A model generated the notes under the pieces. It was not told where the DNA came from, searched no databases, and was given only the letters and a program-made list of their open reading frames with translations. A program made the position numbers and the translations under genes. From assembly GCF_003390925.1 (NCBI RefSeq), contig NZ_QUBS01000090.1, positions 1-64,000 on the forward strand: a stretch of 64,000 nt of DNA, written 5' to 3'. Within the stretch, counting starts at the first letter, position 1. Every line of letters begins with the position of its first letter. This DNA is from Trinickia diaoshuihuensis (GTDB lineage: Bacteria; Pseudomonadota; Gammaproteobacteria; Burkholderiales; Burkholderiaceae). Shown here one piece after another: positions 42,376-51,075 of the stretch.

Positions 42376-42774
42376 GTGGCCTTCGTTTGCATTGTTGACG
42401 ACGACGCCTCCGTGCGCAAAAGCATTGTCAGTCTCTTGAAGTCGGCTGGGCATACGGTAGCCGCGTTCTCGTCCGGGGCCGCATTGCTCGCCGCGATGCG
42501 GCCGGCCCCTGCTGCGGCCACCGCGTGCATCGTCCTCGATCTGAAGATGAAAGGCATGCACGGACTCGAAGTACAACAAGCCTTACGCGATCGGGACGAC
42601 ATCACGCCGATTATTTTCATGTCGGCGCACGGCGATGACGAGTCCATCCGACGCGCGCTCGCCGGGGGTGCATTCGCCTTTTTGCGCAAGCCGTTTTCCT
42701 CCGACGAGCTGCTTGCGCTCATCGAAAAATGCGCCGTTTCGCTCGCGCCCGAGCAACGTTCCCCTCCTCCGTAG
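42376..42774 (+). CDS. Single-domain FixJ-like response regulator
   Basis: A 132-residue receiver domain from the GTG at 42376 (AAGG nine bases upstream): CIVDDDASVRKSI, the phospho-aspartate in CIVLDLKMKGMHG, IIFMSAHGD and LRKPFSSDEL. The sequence is of the FixJ/TodT receiver class but has no LuxR output domain. It is followed by a full FixJ-type regulator and faces a very large hybrid kinase across a convergent gap, so it may sink or relay phosphate from that kinase. Confidence 0.88.
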   Translation: MAFVCIVDDDASVRKSIVSLLKSAGHTVAAFSSGAALLAAMRPAPAAATACIVLDLKMKGMHGLEVQQALRDRDDITPIIFMSAHGDDESIRRALAGGAFAFLRKPFSSDELLALIEKCAVSLAPEQRSPPP

Positions 42775-42886
42775 CGAGTCGCCATGCTCGCGAAACGCCG
42801 ACCGATTTTTATCGAAACTCGCTAAAATGCCCGCATGCCTTCCACTCGCAGTATCGAATCGACCGCCCTTGCTGAGGGAAAACGCC

Positions 42887-43555
42887 ATGGAACGCGCGAA
42901 CGCATCGCCTATGCCGGCCGACACAGCGCGTAAGAGCAGCGAGAACATCGTCTATATCGTGGACGACGACGAGACGTTACGCCGTTCGCTCGGCTCATTG
43001 TTTCGCTCGCTCGGCCTGCGTGTCGAATCGTTCGCATCGACACGCGAATTCCTGCTCTTCGATCGGCCGCCGTTGCCGAGTTGCCTCGTGCTCGACGTCC
43101 GCCTACAAGGCGAAAGCGGCCTCGCATTTCAAGCCGAAGCAGCGCGCGCGGGTCTGCGGCTGCCGATTCTTTTCATGACGGGGCACGGCGACGTGCAAAT
43201 GTCTGTCAATGCGATGAAGCGCGGCGCGGTCGATTTCCTGACGAAGCCGTTTCGCGAGCAAGACATGGTCGATGCCGTGACGGAGGCGTTGAAAGCCGAC
43301 GCGAATCGAATCGAGGCGGAACGCGCCGTGTCGGGTCTGCGTGCGGCCTACGAATTGCTGACCCCGCGCGAGCGCGAGGTCATGCGTTTCGTCGTCACGG
43401 GCATGATGAACAAGCAGATCGCGGCGAACATGGACATTCACGAGATCACCGTGAAAGTCCACCGTGGCCAAGTCATGAGAAAGATGCAGGCACGCACGGT
43501 GCCTGACCTCGTCCGCATGGCCGAAGCACTCGGAATCGAGCCGCACCGCGCATAG
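42887..43555 (+). CDS. FixJ/TodT family response regulator with LuxR HTH
   Basis: A 222-residue protein. The receiver spans about 15-135 (YIVDDDETLRRSL, phospho-aspartate in CLVLDVRLQGESG, LFMTGHGD, FLTKPF). The LuxR helix-turn-helix is at about 155-210 (LTPREREVMRFVVTGMMNKQIAANMDIHEITVKVHRGQVMRKM). GAGGGA precedes the ATG at 42887. It converges with the 1737-residue kinase at 43606; this pairing of a FixJ-type regulator with a kinase-ATPase-GAF-kinase giant is recurrent in Burkholderiales, so they are probable partners. Confidence 0.93.
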   Translation: MERANASPMPADTARKSSENIVYIVDDDETLRRSLGSLFRSLGLRVESFASTREFLLFDRPPLPSCLVLDVRLQGESGLAFQAEAARAGLRLPILFMTGHGDVQMSVNAMKRGAVDFLTKPFREQDMVDAVTEALKADANRIEAERAVSGLRAAYELLTPREREVMRFVVTGMMNKQIAANMDIHEITVKVHRGQVMRKMQARTVPDLVRMAEALGIEPHRA

Positions 43556-43605
43556 CGACGGCGCCGCGCTCGAAAAGCCGGCGCCGGTTGGCGTTCGCCG
43601 GTCCG

Positions 43606-46600
43606 CTAGCTGGCGAACGCAAGCGGCAATTCGAAGACGAAGGTCGTCCCTCCGAGCGGCCTCGGTTGTACGGATAGTGTGCCGCCGTGCGCCTCCATGA
43701 TCGAGCGGCAAATGGCGAGGCCCATCCCCATTCCGTTTTCCTTGGTGGTAAAGAACGGTTCGAAGATCCGTTCGGCGAGGTCGATATCGATGCCGGACCC
43801 GCTGTCCGAGACGCTCACGACGACCGTGCTTTTATCGCGCCGGGACATCACGTCCAACTGTCGAGCGCCGGTCATGCCGCCCATCGCGTCGAGTGCGTTC
43901 GTGATCAGATTCAGGACGATTTGTTGAATTAGCGTACGGTCAGCCAACACTTCCAGACCACCGGCATTGAGATCGGCCCGCAATTCGACGCCGTTCGACT
44001 CGACTTCCATCGCCGTCAATTCGAGCATTTCTCGCAGTACGTCATCGATCGCCACCGGTGCGAGCGCGACGGGCGACTGCTTGGCCAGCGATCGCAATGA
44101 GCGCACGATGTCGGCCGCGCGCACCGCGGCGATCTGAATATCCTCGAGGCTCGATAACGCCTCTTCCATATCTGGGTCCGCCGCCCGCAACCAGCGAACG
44201 CCGGCGCCGACGCTCGAGACAATGCTCGTGAGCGGCTGGTTGATCTCATGCGCGATCGAGGCCGCCATCTCACCCAGTACCGTGACATGCGCGTTGCGGG
44301 CCAGCTCTGTCCTCGCGCGCCGTAACGCCGCCTCCGTCTCTTGCCGGCGCGTATTTTCCTCGACGAGTTCCGCGTAGAGCCGGGCCGCCTCGAGAGAATT
44401 CGCCGCCTGCGGCGCCAACACTTCGAGCATGGCCGTCTTGCTAGGCGTGAATACGCCTTGCACCAGCGCGTTCTCCAAGTACAGCACGCCAACGAGCGCG
44501 CCCTGCTTCAACAAAGGCAAGCAAAACACCGAACGAGCCGGACGCATGCCCAGACTCTCAGCATGCGCGATTTCGCCTTCCCTTTGGGCATCGTCGAACA
44601 CGAGCGGCTTTTTCGTGTGGATCACCGTATTGAGAATCGAGAGCGGAATACGCTCTTGCGTCGGCGCGGAGCAGGCGGTATCGACGACGATCTCGCCGTT
44701 CTCCACGCGAGCCGTTGCCTCGATCCGCAAACTTGCGTCGCGCATCAGCATCAGCAAGCCATATCGCGCACCGGCGTGCACAACCATGTTCGTCATCAAG
44801 TTTTGGATCAGACGCTCGAGAATGATCTCCTCGGAGAGCGACTGCGCCGTGCGCATGGCGACCATGAAATCGAGGTCATCCCTGCCGCCGCCCTTTGCAT
44901 AGAGGCGGGACGCCGAGACGTCGTCGACCGCAAGGAAAGCATATTTGGCTTCGAGCTGGGCCGCTTTCGCGAGCGCGCCCCAGCGCCGATAGCATGCATG
45001 CGCGAGCCCCAAATGATGGCGTGCGACGCCGGGCAGGCCAAGCTCGACTGCATGACGTCCCGCCAGTTCGTGGGCGAGCGCCTGCTCATGAACGAAGCCG
45101 GCGGCCGCCGCCAGGCTCGCCGAGGTCTCGTACAGCCGCATGGCCGCGACATCGTTCCCGGCCACGCGCTCGAACTCGGCATCGATCATCGCAAGCTTGT
45201 TTCCGAACGTACCGGAATTGAGATCGGCCCATATCGCGAACTGCTCGCGGTGCGCCCGGATCGCCGCCGTTGCCGATGCGTCGCTCCGCCAATCCGGCAC
45301 GGCGTAGATCAGCGTCAGCGCGCTATAGAGCCGAAAGTCCGACAGCATGATGTGCGCCGGCGTCGACCAAGCCAAGAGCGCCGCCTCCCGAAAGGAGATC
45401 TCGGCCGTTTTCACGTCGTCGAACAAAAATGCGGACTGGCCTCGCAACACGAGCGTCCAAAAGGAAAGCACCGACATCGGCGCGGGCCGAGCCGCCGCGC
45501 TAGCCGAACTGCCGTCGGGTGGCGCTTGCCACGAACCGATCGGCTGACTACGGTCCCGTTGCAACGAGGCGACGAATTCCGACTGGGTCGTCACGAGGTC
45601 CACGATGTCGTGATACGCCGCGCCGCGCGTTAGCGACAGCAACGGCTCGATTTCCTCCTGAATCTTCGGCAGCGCCTCGCCCATCGCGATGAGATCGGAC
45701 ACGATGTGATTGCAGCTATAGCACATCCATCTCAACTCCGCGCTCAGATGGCCCGCCGCCTTGGCTTCGCGCGCGCGGGCAAGCGCCCAGCGCAGCGGCA
45801 GTGTCCAGACGCTGACTTGGTCCAGCGCGATCAAGGTCGCCGCGCGATAACGCTCGAAGCCGTGGTGATCGACGAGCGCGAGCGCCACCTTGGCGTACTC
45901 GAGGCCTGCTGCGTAATCCCCGAACGTCTGTGCGACATACACCCCGTACCAAGCGAGCCCTTGGACCGACGCGCCCGTCACGCCGTGCCGCAACGTCAAA
46001 CGTACCATGGCCGCGAGGTGCAGCAACGCGAGGCCCTCGCTCGGATAGAACATTGCGGCCTCGAGCGCGGTGAGCAGCGCCATGGCGGCTTCGATTCCCT
46101 CATCGTCCATCCTCGGCAGATGCACGAGGTCGGCGATCGCCCGGCCGCCGAGGGCCTCGTCCACGGCGCGGCAAGCGACCACCAGGTCTTCGCTGTAAGG
46201 ACGCGCAGGCAGATACACATCGAGCTTCTCGAGGCCCGCGAGCGCGACGGCCACGGCACCCGCGAAATCCGAGGCAACCGTCAACTGCGCCGCTTTCAAA
46301 CGATGTGCGTGCGCCTGGTCGCCGCGCGAACGCATCCGCGGCATCAACGCGTCGATTTCGTGTGCGGCGCACTCGATGCGGCCCACCGCCAACAAACTCT
46401 CGCATCGCAGCAATGCGATCCGCTTCGCCAGTTCGTATTGGTTCGCCCAGGCATCCTCGCCGATCAATCCGGCGGCAAGCGAGAGGAACTCCAGCGCCCG
46501 GTCGCGCGCCGCGGCGACGACGGCACGCTCGGCCGCATCGGCCAGCACGCTCGCGAATGCCTTCGCTTGTTCACGACTGATCGTCGCGCCCTGGGCAAGT

Positions 46601-48819
46601 TCGATTTGACCTGCGATGTCGAGCGCAATCTGCTCGCCGAGGCCCCCGTACAGCTCGATCATCGCGACGGCGATGGCCGCATGCCGTGCCGATCGTGCGT
46701 CCGCGCTCATCGCGGCATACGCGGCTTCGAGAACGCGGTCGTGCACGAAGCGCCATCCGCCCTCGCCGGGCTCCACCAAGCCCGCGCGGCAGGCGCCGTC
46801 GAGGCGGTGCGAGAGCTCGGCGGCCGGTAAACCGGACGCGCGGGCCAACAACGCTTCGTCGCCTTGCATGCTCGCGCATGCAAGCCAGCAGAGCGCCTCG
46901 ACGATAGGCGGCGATTGCCGCTGAAGCCGGAGCCTCAATAGATGAACGATATCGTCGGTCGTATGCAGCGCCTCGACCTGCGCTTCATCCCACGACCATT
47001 GCTCGCGCGCGGCGTCGAACCGGACGAACCGCTCGTCGAAGAGTGCCCGCAGCAGTTGCCGGACGTGAAACGGATTGCCGCCCGTTTTCCGGTGCACGAT
47101 GCGCCCGAGGCGAGCGACACGCGCTTGCGGCTCGCCGATCAGCGCGGCCGTCATTTCGACGACGAGTTGCGGCGTCAGCGCCGCCAGAGAAATCTCGAGC
47201 GCCCCCGCGCGCTCGATGCGCTCGGCAAAATCGCGAAACGCCGCCGTTTGATGTGTCCGCGCGCGGCAAGCCGCGACGAGCAATATGTTAGCGGGCCGCT
47301 GAGCGGCAAAAGCCTCGACAAACCCAAGCGTGGCGTCGTCGGCCCATTGCAGATCGTCAAGCATCAAGACGAGCGGCGCCGCTAGGGCCGCGAACGAACG
47401 AAATGCCTGGATCAGCGCGCGCTGGATACGCGGCGCGGGCGCGCCGTCGGCAACGTCGCCGCCCGCGTCGCGCGGCCCGACCAGCAACTCCACTTCCGGG
47501 ACGAGCCGTATCAACAAGTTCAGATCGTCGGCGGCATAGGTCTGCAGTCGCGCGCCGCGCTCCGTCGGCGCGGCCCCGCCCTTGCCGATCACGTTCAGGC
47601 ACAGCGAGCGCAGCGCTTGAACGACCGGGGCGTAAGGTTGCGACGGCTGGTATTGATCGGCCTTGCCCACCGACCAGAACGACAAGGGCAACAGCCGCTT
47701 TCTGAAATCCGTCGCCAGCATCGTTTTACCGGAGCCCGGCGGACCTTCGATCAATACGAGCGCAGCCTGCGAAGACTGCAATACCGCACTATAGGCATCG
47801 GCCAGTTGCTTGCGTTCCTGCTGCCGGCCGATGAACGGTATGAGATCGACAGCCGCGACGAGCCGCTCGGCGCGTGCCAGTTCGAAACGCGAAAGCGTGC
47901 CCGACGTATCCCAGTCGCGCTGCATGCGAATCAAGTCTTGCCATAGCCCTTCGGCCGTCTGGTATCGGTCGTGGGCATCCTTCGCCAGCAATTTGGCGAT
48001 CAACTCGCTGAGTATGCCCGGCACGTCGGCACGAAACTGCCATGGCCGCGCCGGCTGAATCGCCAAATGCGCATGGACCCACTCTGCCTCCGAGCCGGCT
48101 CTGAACGGCATCGCGCCCGTGAGAAGCTGAAACAGCACTACGCCGAACGAATAGAGGTCGCTGCGTTCATCGACGAGCGAGGCATGCGGTCCACTACGCT
48201 CGGGTGCCGCATAAGGCGCCGTCGATGCAGTCAACCGCTCGACGGCGCTCGCATCCTCGTATGGCGATTTCGCCGACAGAAACGAGCGGATGCGCAAGCT
48301 GCCATCGCCGCTCAATACGAAGTGCTCGGGCCGCAGATCGCGGTGGACAAGACGCGCGCCATGCAGCTTCGCCAAAGCCGCGGCCATTCCCGCCGCCATG
48401 CGGAGCAAATTGGAAATCGGCAATGTGCCATGCGCGAGTTCGTCGAGCGTCGTACCGAACGGCTCGCGATAGATGAGCACCGGTCCATCGCTCGGCCTGA
48501 TCAGCGCGCAGGGCAACACCGCCCAATCCGAGCCCAACTCGCTGCGCAGCGCATACTCGCGCTCGAACTGGCGGCACCGTTCGTCGAACGCCCACGAGGT
48601 CCGCCGGATGCGCCACAACGCATTCGAGCCGTCCTCGACGAGACGATATTCGGCGATGTCTTCGACCGAATGCCGAAAGTCCAGCGTTGCCCGCGCGTAC
48701 CGGGCTTCATCCCACGCCGGCCCGTCTTCGAAAGGATCACGTTCGCTTTCCGCCATCTCCGGCTGCATCTCGCTAGCTACATGAGGGAGGGTCCGGCGCT
48801 TGCGGGCATTCGCCCCCAA
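43606..48819 (-). CDS. Giant signalling protein: Ser/Thr pseudokinase - AAA/STAND ATPase - TPR-like - GAF - histidine kinase
   Basis: A 1737-residue protein. Residues about 50-310 resemble a Ser/Thr kinase, but the catalytic loop reads HRDLRPEHF (about 156) and the DFG site reads IRSFLSA, so phosphotransfer is doubtful. The ATPase region (about 335-640) has GPPGSGKTMLA (about 360) and LVLMLDDLQWADD. Helical repeats without sharp motifs follow to about 1300. A GAF domain is at about 1350-1480. The histidine kinase (about 1500-1737) has SIAHEINQPLTSIVSSVG (phospho-histidine about 1520), NLITNALDAMGG, DSGSGI and GMGMGLAICRSIMEAHGG. There are no membrane segments. The start could also be residue 18. 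The convergent FixJ-type regulator at 42887 is the likely target. Confidence 0.92.
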   Translation of the reverse strand: MGANARKRRTLPHVASEMQPEMAESERDPFEDGPAWDEARYARATLDFRHSVEDIAEYRLVEDGSNALWRIRRTSWAFDERCRQFEREYALRSELGSDWAVLPCALIRPSDGPVLIYREPFGTTLDELAHGTLPISNLLRMAAGMAAALAKLHGARLVHRDLRPEHFVLSGDGSLRIRSFLSAKSPYEDASAVERLTASTAPYAAPERSGPHASLVDERSDLYSFGVVLFQLLTGAMPFRAGSEAEWVHAHLAIQPARPWQFRADVPGILSELIAKLLAKDAHDRYQTAEGLWQDLIRMQRDWDTSGTLSRFELARAERLVAAVDLIPFIGRQQERKQLADAYSAVLQSSQAALVLIEGPPGSGKTMLATDFRKRLLPLSFWSVGKADQYQPSQPYAPVVQALRSLCLNVIGKGGAAPTERGARLQTYAADDLNLLIRLVPEVELLVGPRDAGGDVADGAPAPRIQRALIQAFRSFAALAAPLVLMLDDLQWADDATLGFVEAFAAQRPANILLVAACRARTHQTAAFRDFAERIERAGALEISLAALTPQLVVEMTAALIGEPQARVARLGRIVHRKTGGNPFHVRQLLRALFDERFVRFDAAREQWSWDEAQVEALHTTDDIVHLLRLRLQRQSPPIVEALCWLACASMQGDEALLARASGLPAAELSHRLDGACRAGLVEPGEGGWRFVHDRVLEAAYAAMSADARSARHAAIAVAMIELYGGLGEQIALDIAGQIELAQGATISREQAKAFASVLADAAERAVVAAARDRALEFLSLAAGLIGEDAWANQYELAKRIALLRCESLLAVGRIECAAHEIDALMPRMRSRGDQAHAHRLKAAQLTVASDFAGAVAVALAGLEKLDVYLPARPYSEDLVVACRAVDEALGGRAIADLVHLPRMDDEGIEAAMALLTALEAAMFYPSEGLALLHLAAMVRLTLRHGVTGASVQGLAWYGVYVAQTFGDYAAGLEYAKVALALVDHHGFERYRAATLIALDQVSVWTLPLRWALARAREAKAAGHLSAELRWMCYSCNHIVSDLIAMGEALPKIQEEIEPLLSLTRGAAYHDIVDLVTTQSEFVASLQRDRSQPIGSWQAPPDGSSASAAARPAPMSVLSFWTLVLRGQSAFLFDDVKTAEISFREAALLAWSTPAHIMLSDFRLYSALTLIYAVPDWRSDASATAAIRAHREQFAIWADLNSGTFGNKLAMIDAEFERVAGNDVAAMRLYETSASLAAAAGFVHEQALAHELAGRHAVELGLPGVARHHLGLAHACYRRWGALAKAAQLEAKYAFLAVDDVSASRLYAKGGGRDDLDFMVAMRTAQSLSEEIILERLIQNLMTNMVVHAGARYGLLMLMRDASLRIEATARVENGEIVVDTACSAPTQERIPLSILNTVIHTKKPLVFDDAQREGEIAHAESLGMRPARSVFCLPLLKQGALVGVLYLENALVQGVFTPSKTAMLEVLAPQAANSLEAARLYAELVEENTRRQETEAALRRARTELARNAHVTVLGEMAASIAHEINQPLTSIVSSVGAGVRWLRAADPDMEEALSSLEDIQIAAVRAADIVRSLRSLAKQSPVALAPVAIDDVLREMLELTAMEVESNGVELRADLNAGGLEVLADRTLIQQIVLNLITNALDAMGGMTGARQLDVMSRRDKSTVVVSVSDSGSGIDIDLAERIFEPFFTTKENGMGMGLAICRSIMEAHGGTLSVQPRPLGGTTFVFELPLAFAS

Positions 48820-49071
48820 GGCTCAGTCCCAAGTAGTGAGCAGTATGAGGGCGCCATGACAACGCGCAAATACGATTACCTTAAATTTTCTGAATCGATC
48901 CGCGACCGCATCCGCGGCGCCTATACCGACGTATATCTCCGTGCGCCTCACCGATAGGCTGCGCCAGCCCATCGCGCAATAGCATCTTGGCCGCTTCGCC
49001 GGCTATCGTTCACTCCAGCAGCGCGAAGCGCGTCAGATACGTCAGATCAGCCGAACCGCACGAGTCCCGCC

Positions 49072-50046
49072 ATGGATAAGATCGAAAGCATCCGTCTGTT
49101 TACCCGCGTCGTCGAAACGGGGAGCTTCACTGCCGCCGGCAAGCACACGCGACACAGTACCGCGAGCGTGTCGCGCGCGATATCCGATCTGGAGACGAGC
49201 CTGCGCGCCCGGCTGTTGCAGCGAAATACGCGCAACGTATCGGTGACGGAACCCGGAGAACGCTACTACCAGCGCTGCAAGCGAATCCTCGCCGAGCTCG
49301 ACGCAGCGGAAGCCGAAGCGGGCGCCGCGCATACGCTGGCCCGCGGCAGGCTGCGCGTGCACAGTGTGCCCGACCTTGGTTTCGAGCATGTGACCTCGGC
49401 CATCATCGAGTATCGCCGGCAGTATCCGGACGTGACCGTCGATCTCACGTTCATGTCGCGCCACGCGAATCTCGTCAAGGAAAGCGTCGACGTGTCCATA
49501 CTCTGCGCCCCCTCGCTCGACGATTCGGACAACGTCTGCATGCTCGTGGGCGAATGCGAGCCCATCATCGTGGCGACGCCGGCATTTCTGCGCGAACACG
49601 CGATCGAAACGCTGGCCGACTTGGACCCGCATGCGCTCACGCCGATTCCGGTTGCCGCATCCGAGGGCAAGCCCGGCGCGCGGTGCCCCGCCCGCAAGGA
49701 ACCGATGCAAGCCGGCGGCGCGCTCGTGGTGAACGACGCGCAGGCTGCGCGCGTCGCCGCGCTGGCCGGTTGCGGCGCGGCGGCGCTGCCGGTTCATTGC
49801 GTCATCGAAGATCTACGTCAGGGCAAGCTCGTGCAGTTGTTCCCGCAGCAGCGTCTGATGCATACGAGCATCTTCATCGTCTATCCGTCGCGCCGGTATG
49901 TCGATGCGAAGATCAAGACGTTCGTCGAATTTCTCACCTCGCGCCTGCGTCGAACGCTCGACGAGAGCCTCGATCAACTGCGTACGCGAACCGGCTGCGA
50001 GCGCGCGAACCGATATCGGCAACAAGAACATCAACAAACAGGCTAA
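49072..50046 (+). CDS. LysR family transcriptional regulator with polar C-terminal tail
   Basis: A 324-residue protein with winged helix IRLFTRVVETGSFTAAGKHTRHSTASVSRAISDLETSLRARLLQRNTR (about 6-55) and a LysR effector domain. The last 35 residues are rich in Arg, Gln and Asn and look like an extension beyond the usual end. It is followed 67 bp later by another LysR gene on the same strand. No catabolic or transport genes adjoin it. Confidence 0.92.
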   Translation: MDKIESIRLFTRVVETGSFTAAGKHTRHSTASVSRAISDLETSLRARLLQRNTRNVSVTEPGERYYQRCKRILAELDAAEAEAGAAHTLARGRLRVHSVPDLGFEHVTSAIIEYRRQYPDVTVDLTFMSRHANLVKESVDVSILCAPSLDDSDNVCMLVGECEPIIVATPAFLREHAIETLADLDPHALTPIPVAASEGKPGARCPARKEPMQAGGALVVNDAQAARVAALAGCGAAALPVHCVIEDLRQGKLVQLFPQQRLMHTSIFIVYPSRRYVDAKIKTFVEFLTSRLRRTLDESLDQLRTRTGCERANRYRQQEHQQTG

Positions 50047-50113
50047 GTCGCGATACGATGATCGTTATGCCGCGCACGCGGCGCGCTCACGATCTGATTA
50101 GCGGAATCCAACC

Positions 50114-51025
50114 ATGAAATTGTCATTCGAGGCGCTCGAAGCGCTCGATGTCATCGACCGCGCCGGCACTTTCGCCGAGGCTGCCGAATTGCTGCACCGC
50201 GTACCGTCATCGCTTACGTACCTCGTGCAAAAGCTCGAAAGCGACCTCGGGGTGACGCTATTCGACCGCACCGGCAGACGCGCGAAACTCACGCATGCCG
50301 GGCGTGTCGTCGTGGAGGAAGGACGCAGGCTCCTGCACGCCGCAGAGCAGTTGGAACTCAAAGCGCGGCGCATTCAGGACGGCTGGGAGAGCGAGTTGCG
50401 GCTATGCATCGACGAGATCCTGCCGTTCGGCGCGCTATGGCCCTACGTGCATCGGTTCTATAACCTCGAAATGGACACACGGCTGCGCCTGTCCACCGAG
50501 GTGCTCGGCGGCAGTTGGGACGCGCTGATCTCGCGCCGCGCCGATGTCGTCGTCGGAGCAGCCGGAGATCCGCCCCAATTGCCGAACATCGTGGTGCGGC
50601 CCGTCGGCACCTTGCGGCATGTCTTCGCCGTTGCCCCCGAACACCCGCTCGCGCGTGTACCCGAGCCGCTCACGCTCGAAGCCGTCGCTCGCTATCGCGG
50701 CGCGGTCATCAGCGATACGTCGCGCGAACTTGCGCCGCGCTCCGTCGCCACCAACGACGGGCAGCCCAGCATCGCGGTGCCGACGCTTGCCGCTAAGCTA
50801 GCCGCGCAATGCGAGGGTCTCGCGGTCGGCACGTTGCCGCAATGCATCGCGCAGCGCGCGATCGACGAGGGCAAACTCGTCGCTCGGCAAGTCACCGGCC
50901 TGCGCGACACCACTTATTGCTACCTCGCATGGCGTGCGGACGAGGCTGGCCGCGCGGCGCAATGGTGGGTCGACCAATTGGACCGGCCCGATCTGATCGA
51001 CCGCTTCATCGAATACATCGTATAG
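50114..51025 (+). CDS. LysR family transcriptional regulator (PunR/YhaJ-like)
   Basis: A 303-residue protein. The winged helix is EALDVIDRAGTFAEAAELLHRVPSSLTYLVQKLESDLGVTLFDRTGR (about 7-55); the VPSSLTY recognition helix and ALWPYVHRFY in the effector domain resemble the YhaJ/DNA-binding subgroup of LysR proteins. It converges on the large STAND-type regulator at 51076. Target genes are not apparent nearby. Confidence 0.92.
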   Translation: MKLSFEALEALDVIDRAGTFAEAAELLHRVPSSLTYLVQKLESDLGVTLFDRTGRRAKLTHAGRVVVEEGRRLLHAAEQLELKARRIQDGWESELRLCIDEILPFGALWPYVHRFYNLEMDTRLRLSTEVLGGSWDALISRRADVVVGAAGDPPQLPNIVVRPVGTLRHVFAVAPEHPLARVPEPLTLEAVARYRGAVISDTSRELAPRSVATNDGQPSIAVPTLAAKLAAQCEGLAVGTLPQCIAQRAIDEGKLVARQVTGLRDTTYCYLAWRADEAGRAAQWWVDQLDRPDLIDRFIEYIV

Positions 51026-51075
51026 CGAAGCATAGCGCCATCGGGGCAACCGCCTGGTGGCCATCGAGGCGCGGT

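Noticed and set aside
44341-45633. 430-codon open frame on the plus strand opposite the giant kinase
   Set aside because: It is antisense to a gene with clear domains, has no recognisable motif and is rich in Arg/His/Glu, as is typical of GC-rich shadow frames.
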